Shown here: positions 60,467-64,000 of the stretch, piece by piece
How positions within the stretch are numbered: position 1 is the stretch's first letter
How the letters are laid out: the number at the start of each line of letters is the position of its first letter
Origin: Solirubrobacter sp035555675
Lineage (GTDB): Bacteria; Actinomycetota; Thermoleophilia; Solirubrobacterales; Solirubrobacteraceae
Reading direction: 5' to 3'
Length of the DNA stretch: 64,000 bases
Assembly (NCBI GenBank): GCA_035555675.1
Contig: DATMGH010000172.1
Coordinates: forward strand, 1 to 64,000
Notes under the pieces: generated by a model
The model's input: the letters and a program-made list of their open reading frames with translations, nothing else
What the model was told of the DNA's origin: nothing
The model's database searches: none
Position numbers and translations under genes: made by a program

Positions 60467-61391
60467 GCGCGGCTGCGGCGATGCCGTCGGCGTTGAGGCC
60501 GAAGTGGTCGAGCAGGTAGGTCGCGCTGCCGGTGGGCGCGAAGCCGGAGACGCCGAGGATGCGCATCGGGACCGGATGGTGCTCGGCGACCAGCGTCGCG
60601 ACCGCCGCGCCGAGGCCGCCGGTCGTGACGGCCTCCTCGACCGTGACGATCCCCCGCGTCTCGCGCGCCGCGTCCAGCACCGCCGTGACGTCCAGCGGGT
60701 CCACGAACGGCATGTTGACCACTCGAGCTGAGATTCCGTCGGCCCGCAGGCGCTCGGCGGCGTCGAGCGCGCGCGAGACCATCGTCCCGAGCGCGATCAC
60801 GGTGACGTCGTCGCCGTCGATCAGCCGGAGGGCGCGGCCGGGTTCCAGCGGCGCGTCCTCGGGCGTGACCTCGGGCACCTTCAAGCGCGGGACGCGCAGG
60901 TACAGCGGGCCGGGGTTCGCGGCCGCCCAGCGGACCGCGGCGCGGGTCTGCGCGGGGTCGGCCGGGACCAGCACCTTGAGGTTGTCGATCGCCCGCGTCC
61001 ACGACAGGTCCTCGATCGAGTGGTGCGTCGGGCCGAGCTCGCCGTAGGCGACGCCCGGGCTCTGCCCGCACAGGACCACGTGCGTGTTCGAGTACGCGAC
61101 GTCGGCCTTGATCTGCTCGAGCGCGCGGCCGGTCAGGAACGGGGCGGCGGCGGAGACGAACGGGATCAACCCGCCGTTGGCCAGGCCGGCGCCGACGCCG
61201 ACGAGGTCCTGCTCGGCGATGCCGACGTTGATCAGGCGGTCCGGGAACTGCTCGCGGAAGCCGACGAGGTTCGAGGAGCCGACCGAGTCGTTGCACACGG
61301 CGACGATCCGCTCGTCGGCGCGAGCGAGCTCGATCAGCGTCTCGGCGAACGCCTGGCGGCAGTCGTAGGTCTGGACGAGCTGAGAAGTCAT
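60453..61391 (-). CDS. Transketolase, C-terminal subunit (Pyr and C-terminal domains)
   Basis: A 312-residue protein covering the pyrimidine-binding and C-terminal domains. INVGIAEQDLVGVGAGLANG contains the catalytic Glu that activates thiamine diphosphate. GELGPTHHSIEDLSWTRAI and ALGTMVSRALDAAERL follow. It overlaps the N-terminal subunit gene by 4 bp, so a two-chain transketolase is made. Such split enzymes are typical of specialised pathways rather than the pentose phosphate pathway. Confidence 0.93.
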   Translation of the reverse strand: MTSQLVQTYDCRQAFAETLIELARADERIVAVCNDSVGSSNLVGFREQFPDRLINVGIAEQDLVGVGAGLANGGLIPFVSAAAPFLTGRALEQIKADVAYSNTHVVLCGQSPGVAYGELGPTHHSIEDLSWTRAIDNLKVLVPADPAQTRAAVRWAAANPGPLYLRVPRLKVPEVTPEDAPLEPGRALRLIDGDDVTVIALGTMVSRALDAAERLRADGISARVVNMPFVDPLDVTAVLDAARETRGIVTVEEAVTTGGLGAAVATLVAEHHPVPMRILGVSGFAPTGSATYLLDHFGLNADGIAAAAHELA

Positions 61392-62248
61392 CGCGCGAGC
61401 TCCTGGAGGGCGGTGCGGACCTGGTCGGCGGACGGCACCTTGTGGTGCCACTCGACGCGGTCCTCCATGAACGAGACGCCCTTGCCCTTGATCGTGTTGG
61501 CGATCACGGCGACGGGCCGGCCGGTGCGGCTGGGCTCCAGCGCGTCGAGCAGCTGCGCGTGGTCGTGGCCGTCGACGGTGCGCGTCTCGAACCCGAACGC
61601 CGTCCACTTGTCGGCGAGCGGCTCGAGCTGCTTGGTGTCCTCGGTGCCCGCGCCCTGCTGCAGCCGGTTGCGGTCGACGATCGCGGTCAGGCGGTCGAGG
61701 TCATAGTGGGCGGCGGTCATCGCCGCCTCCCAGTTGGAGCCCTCCTGCAGCTCGCCGTCGCCGAGGACGACGTAGGTGCGGTAGTCGAGATCCTTGAGCT
61801 GGGCGGCGAGCGCGCACCCGACCGCAACCGGGAAGCCATGACCGAGCGGGCCGGTGTTGGTCTCCACACCGGGGACCTTGACCCGGTTGGGATGGCCGTT
61901 GAGGGCGGACAATGGGGCCATGAACGTGTCGAGGCTGGCGCGGGGGAAGAAGCCGCAGTGCGCGAGCGTCGCGTACAGCGCGCCGGCGCAGTGGCCTTTG
62001 CTGAGGATGAAACGGTCGCGGTCGGGGCGGGCCGGGTCGGTGGGATCCACGTCCAGGACGGCGCCGAACAGCGTCACCAGGATGTCGGTCACCGAGAGGT
62101 CGCCGCCGATGTGGCCGAGGCCGGCGCGGTCGACCATCGTGACCACCGTGCGGCGGACGTCGGTCGCCATCGCTTCAAGCTCGGCCACGTCGATCCCGTC
62201 CTTGCGGGCGGCCCATGCGGCGGCGGTGTGAGTGTCTGCCAGAAGCAC
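61388..62248 (-). CDS. Transketolase, N-terminal subunit (PP domain)
   Basis: A 286-residue protein. GLGHIGGDLSVTDILVTLFG, SKGHCAGALYATLA, GPLGHGFPVAVGCALAAQ and the thiamine-diphosphate motif GDGELQEGSNWEAAM ending in IVDRNRLQ are all intact. GTG 62248 gives the start; it has no clear ribosome site. A 24-bp palindrome begins 7 bp upstream. It heads the operon and forms the active enzyme with the next gene product. Confidence 0.92.
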   Translation of the reverse strand: MLLADTHTAAAWAARKDGIDVAELEAMATDVRRTVVTMVDRAGLGHIGGDLSVTDILVTLFGAVLDVDPTDPARPDRDRFILSKGHCAGALYATLAHCGFFPRASLDTFMAPLSALNGHPNRVKVPGVETNTGPLGHGFPVAVGCALAAQLKDLDYRTYVVLGDGELQEGSNWEAAMTAAHYDLDRLTAIVDRNRLQQGAGTEDTKQLEPLADKWTAFGFETRTVDGHDHAQLLDALEPSRTGRPVAVIANTIKGKGVSFMEDRVEWHHKVPSADQVRTALQELAR

Positions 62249-62254
62249 GATGAA

Positions 62255-62278
62255 TATCCATTCAGTCTTGAATTGATA
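62255..62278. promoter_or_regulatory. 24-bp AT-rich palindrome before the transketolase operon
   Basis: tatccattca-gtct-tgaattgata: ten-base arms matching at nine positions. It stands 7 bp upstream of GTG 62248 in otherwise GC-rich DNA. The SorC-type regulator encoded just upstream is the natural binder. Confidence 0.65.
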
Positions 62279-62332
62279 GTCGGCAACGGGGAAGGTACAC
62301 GGCCTCGCCCGGCTGTCAAGCGGGCGGGGTCG

Positions 62333-62346
62333 CGCAAGCGCTTGCG
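62333..62346. promoter_or_regulatory. LacI-type palindrome cgcaagcgcttgcg
   Basis: A perfect 14-bp palindrome with the central CG and flanking AA/TT positions of LacI/GalR-family operators. It lies 85 bp upstream of the transketolase start. No LacI-family gene is in the window, so the regulator would be encoded elsewhere. Confidence 0.5.
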
Positions 62347-62434
62347 GGGGCACGCACCGCTCAGGGGTCGATGTGATGGTGCAGCGCGAAACGGCGCGCC
62401 GCGCTGAGCGGCGACGCGCCAGGTTAGGCGGAGG

Positions 62435-63415
62435 TCAGGCGGGGTCGGCGAGCAGGCGCTCGGCGGTCACGCGATCGGTGACCAGCACGTTGATCCAGCC
62501 GCCGCGCAGCGCGCCGCGGATCGCGTCGAACTTGCGCGCGCCGCCGGCGATCCCGACGCAGCGGTCGACGCCGCGCAGCTGCTCGAGCGTCACGCCGATC
62601 ACGCGGCGCTCGACGTCGGACTGCACGAGCACGCCGTCGGTGTCGAAGAAGCGCAGGCAGATGTCCCCGACGGCGCCGAGCTCGCCGAGCGCCGCGAGCT
62701 CGTCCTCGGAGAAGATGTTGCCGCTGCGCTGCAGCAGGCTCGACGGCTCCAGCGCGCCGATGCCGACCAGCGCGAGCGTGACGTCCGCGAGGCCGTCGAG
62801 CGCCTCGCGCACGAACTGGTCCACGACCAGCGCGGCGCGTGCGCTCTCGGACGCGGCGATGCCGGGCGCGAGCAGGAACGTGGGGCGGGCGCCGGTGAGG
62901 TCCGCAAAGCGCTGCGTCAACCGCGCGGCGTGGGCTTCGGCCGTCGGGTTGCCGACGCCGCCGAACAGCTGCAGCGCGCGCTTGGCGCCGGCCTTCGGCG
63001 GGAGCGGGCGCATCGCGTCGACCGCGGCCAGCAGGGTCGAGCTCCAGGACGAGATCCCGACCACGTCGCCGCCGGTCAGCGACGCCTCCAGGTAGCGCGC
63101 GGTCGCGGTGCCGAGATCCTGCGCCAGGCCCGCCTCGGTGTCGTCGAGCACGTCGACCACGATCGCCTCGCGCAGGCCGAAGCGCGCCTCCAGCTGCTCC
63201 TCGAGCGCGGTCTGCACGCCGTCCGGGACGATCACGGTCGTGCGCACGATCCCGTCCTCCTCGGCGCGCTTGAGCAGGCGCGACACGCGCGCCTGGGAGA
63301 TGTGCAGGCGGCGCGCGATCTCCGGCTGGCGCAGGTCGTGCTCGTGATAGAGCCGGGCCACTTTCACCATCAGGCGCAGCTGCTCCTCGGCGGCGGGCGA
63401 GCGTCTGGTGGGCAC
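62435..63415 (-). CDS. SorC/DeoR-type sugar-responsive regulator
   Basis: A 326-residue protein with an N-terminal HTH (MVKVARLYHEHDLRQPEIAR, LHISQARVSRLLKRAEEDGI) and a C-terminal SorC sugar-binding domain with isomerase-like fold (VVGISSWSSTLLAAVDAMRP, LFGGVGNP, ALVGIGALEPSSLL, GVLVQSDVERRVIGV, CVGIAGGARKFDAIRGALRG). SorC proteins sense phosphorylated sugars. It is encoded immediately upstream of the catabolic operon on the same strand and probably controls it through the palindrome at 62255-62278. Confidence 0.94.
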   Translation of the reverse strand: MPTRRSPAAEEQLRLMVKVARLYHEHDLRQPEIARRLHISQARVSRLLKRAEEDGIVRTTVIVPDGVQTALEEQLEARFGLREAIVVDVLDDTEAGLAQDLGTATARYLEASLTGGDVVGISSWSSTLLAAVDAMRPLPPKAGAKRALQLFGGVGNPTAEAHAARLTQRFADLTGARPTFLLAPGIAASESARAALVVDQFVREALDGLADVTLALVGIGALEPSSLLQRSGNIFSEDELAALGELGAVGDICLRFFDTDGVLVQSDVERRVIGVTLEQLRGVDRCVGIAGGARKFDAIRGALRGGWINVLVTDRVTAERLLADPA

Positions 63416-63421
63416 GGGTCC

Positions 63422-63427
63422 ATCCTA
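63422..63427 (-). promoter_or_regulatory. Putative -10 of the SorC regulator gene
   Basis: TAGGAT on the minus strand, 6 nt before GTG 63415: leaderless arrangement. Confidence 0.55.
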
Positions 63428-63440
63428 TGAGCCGGGCGGG

Positions 63441-63905
63441 TCACTCGTGATTGAGCAGGCGCCGGGCCACCATGCGGAAGAAGTCGCCGCGGCTGATCAC
63501 GCCCACCAGCCGCCGGTCGTCGAGCACGGGGATGACCAGCACGCGATGATGCAGGAAGATCTCGGCCACGTGGACGTCCGAGTAGTCGGCGCTCACGTCC
63601 ACGTGCTCGGCGTTCATGAAGCGGACGATGGCGTCCGCGCCGCAGCCCGCGCGGAGCTCGATCGGCGCGTCGCTGGCGTGGCGCAGGAAGCCGGTCGTGT
63701 GCAGCTGCTCGAGGTAGCCGGGGAAGACGGCGCGCATGAACTCGCGCTCGCCGAAGATCCCCGTGTACCGACCGCGCTCGTCGACCACGGGCAGCGCCGG
63801 CAGGTCGCTGTCGAGCAGGCGGCGTCCGGCGTCCGCGACCGTGTCGGACGTGCGCAGCGGCTCGGGCTCGCGCAGCGCGAGGCGGCTGATGGTGTGCGGG
63901 CTCAT
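63441..63905 (-). CDS. Paired CBS-domain protein
   Basis: A 154-residue protein made of two CBS motifs (about 10-60 and 90-150): LPALPVVDERGRYTGIFGER and RVLVIPVLDDRRLVGVISRG. CBS pairs bind adenosine nucleotides and regulate attached or partner proteins. The ATG overlaps the stop of an upstream membrane transporter gene by 4 bp, so it probably senses cell energy for that transporter. Confidence 0.92.
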   Translation of the reverse strand: MSPHTISRLALREPEPLRTSDTVADAGRRLLDSDLPALPVVDERGRYTGIFGEREFMRAVFPGYLEQLHTTGFLRHASDAPIELRAGCGADAIVRFMNAEHVDVSADYSDVHVAEIFLHHRVLVIPVLDDRRLVGVISRGDFFRMVARRLLNHE

Positions 63906-64000
63906 GCGTACCTCACCAGAACGTAGGCGGTGGCCAGGAGCAGGGAGACGGCGGTGGCGGGGAGGCCGTAACGCAGGAAGTAGAGGAAGCCGATCGGATG
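63902..64000 (-). CDS. C-terminal end of a membrane permease (partial)
   Basis: The 32 residues visible (HPIGFLYFLRYGLPATAVSL and a further ATAYVLVRYA) form one last helix. The FLRYGLP turn is characteristic of the final helix in SLC13/ArsB-type ion transporters (arsenite, citrate, sulfate, Na+/H+ types). Only the end is present, so the substrate is unknown. Coupled to the CBS gene by an ATGA overlap. Confidence 0.6.
   Translation of the reverse strand, partial: HPIGFLYFLRYGLPATAVSLLLATAYVLVRYA

Overview
The window is about 64 kb of very GC-rich DNA (roughly 72% by eye) with strong third-position GC bias, tightly packed genes, many 1-4 bp stop/start overlaps and frequent GTG starts. The gene families (PF13796-type sensor kinase, SpoIIE-type PP2C phosphatase, PucR-type regulator, VWA/DUF58/MoxR clusters, secreted VCBS and beta-propeller proteins, ABC-2 exporter) point to a high-GC actinobacterium. 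The style of the secreted proteins suggests the class Thermoleophilia, order Solirubrobacterales; that placement is inference. No tRNA, rRNA, insertion sequence, prophage or CRISPR array was seen. The longest gene-free stretch is 4558-4818 (261 bp), which holds a minisatellite and a hairpin.

Layout. 1-16830: type II NADH dehydrogenase (cut by the window edge), DoxX, a DUF4097/histidine kinase/sugar-binding lipoprotein operon, an AAA ATPase divergent from an SDR, a molybdopterin oxidoreductase divergent from a trkA-trkH-aminotransferase-propeller operon, a VapBC pair, a secreted metalloprotease-like protein and an ECF sigma/membrane partner. 16877-24314: a mini flagellar-rod-like protein, a VCBS-repeat protein, M42 peptidase, aldo/keto reductase, secreted proteins and two genes that look frameshifted. 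24389-36289: an envelope-stress-like block with MoxR-DUF58-VWA, a two-component system, a hydrolase, an ABC-2 exporter, HtrA-VWA-small His-rich peptide, a sigma-70 factor and a YhgE-like membrane protein. 36368-48691: PucR regulator, Idi-cupin, HD hydrolase, SpoIIE phosphatase, CDF metal exporter, GGDEF/HD-GYP protein and an ArsR-SRPBCC pair. 48717-53995: AlbA_2 protein, Xre-ImmA pair, TetR with a divergent NAD(P)-binding epimerase-like protein, CPA2 antiporter. 54062-64000: a long minus-strand catabolic operon (split transketolase, FGGY kinase, two SDRs, ribose-type ABC importer) with its SorC regulator, then a CBS protein and the end of a permease.

How the parts work together. The 54-62 kb operon reads as import, oxidation/reduction, phosphorylation and transketolase cleavage of an unidentified polyol or branched sugar. 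Two AT-rich palindromes lie in front of it. The two-component system at 27.4-28.9 kb sits beside the MoxR operon, and a near-copy of its intergenic block recurs 7 kb away in front of the HtrA operon and a sigma factor. This suggests one regulon for cell-envelope quality control.

A recurrent promoter pattern stands out. At least fifteen genes have a TAnnnT-like hexamer ending 6-8 nt before the start codon, as expected for leaderless mRNAs. At two divergent gene pairs the opposing hexamers share the same TA step, making minimal bidirectional promoters.
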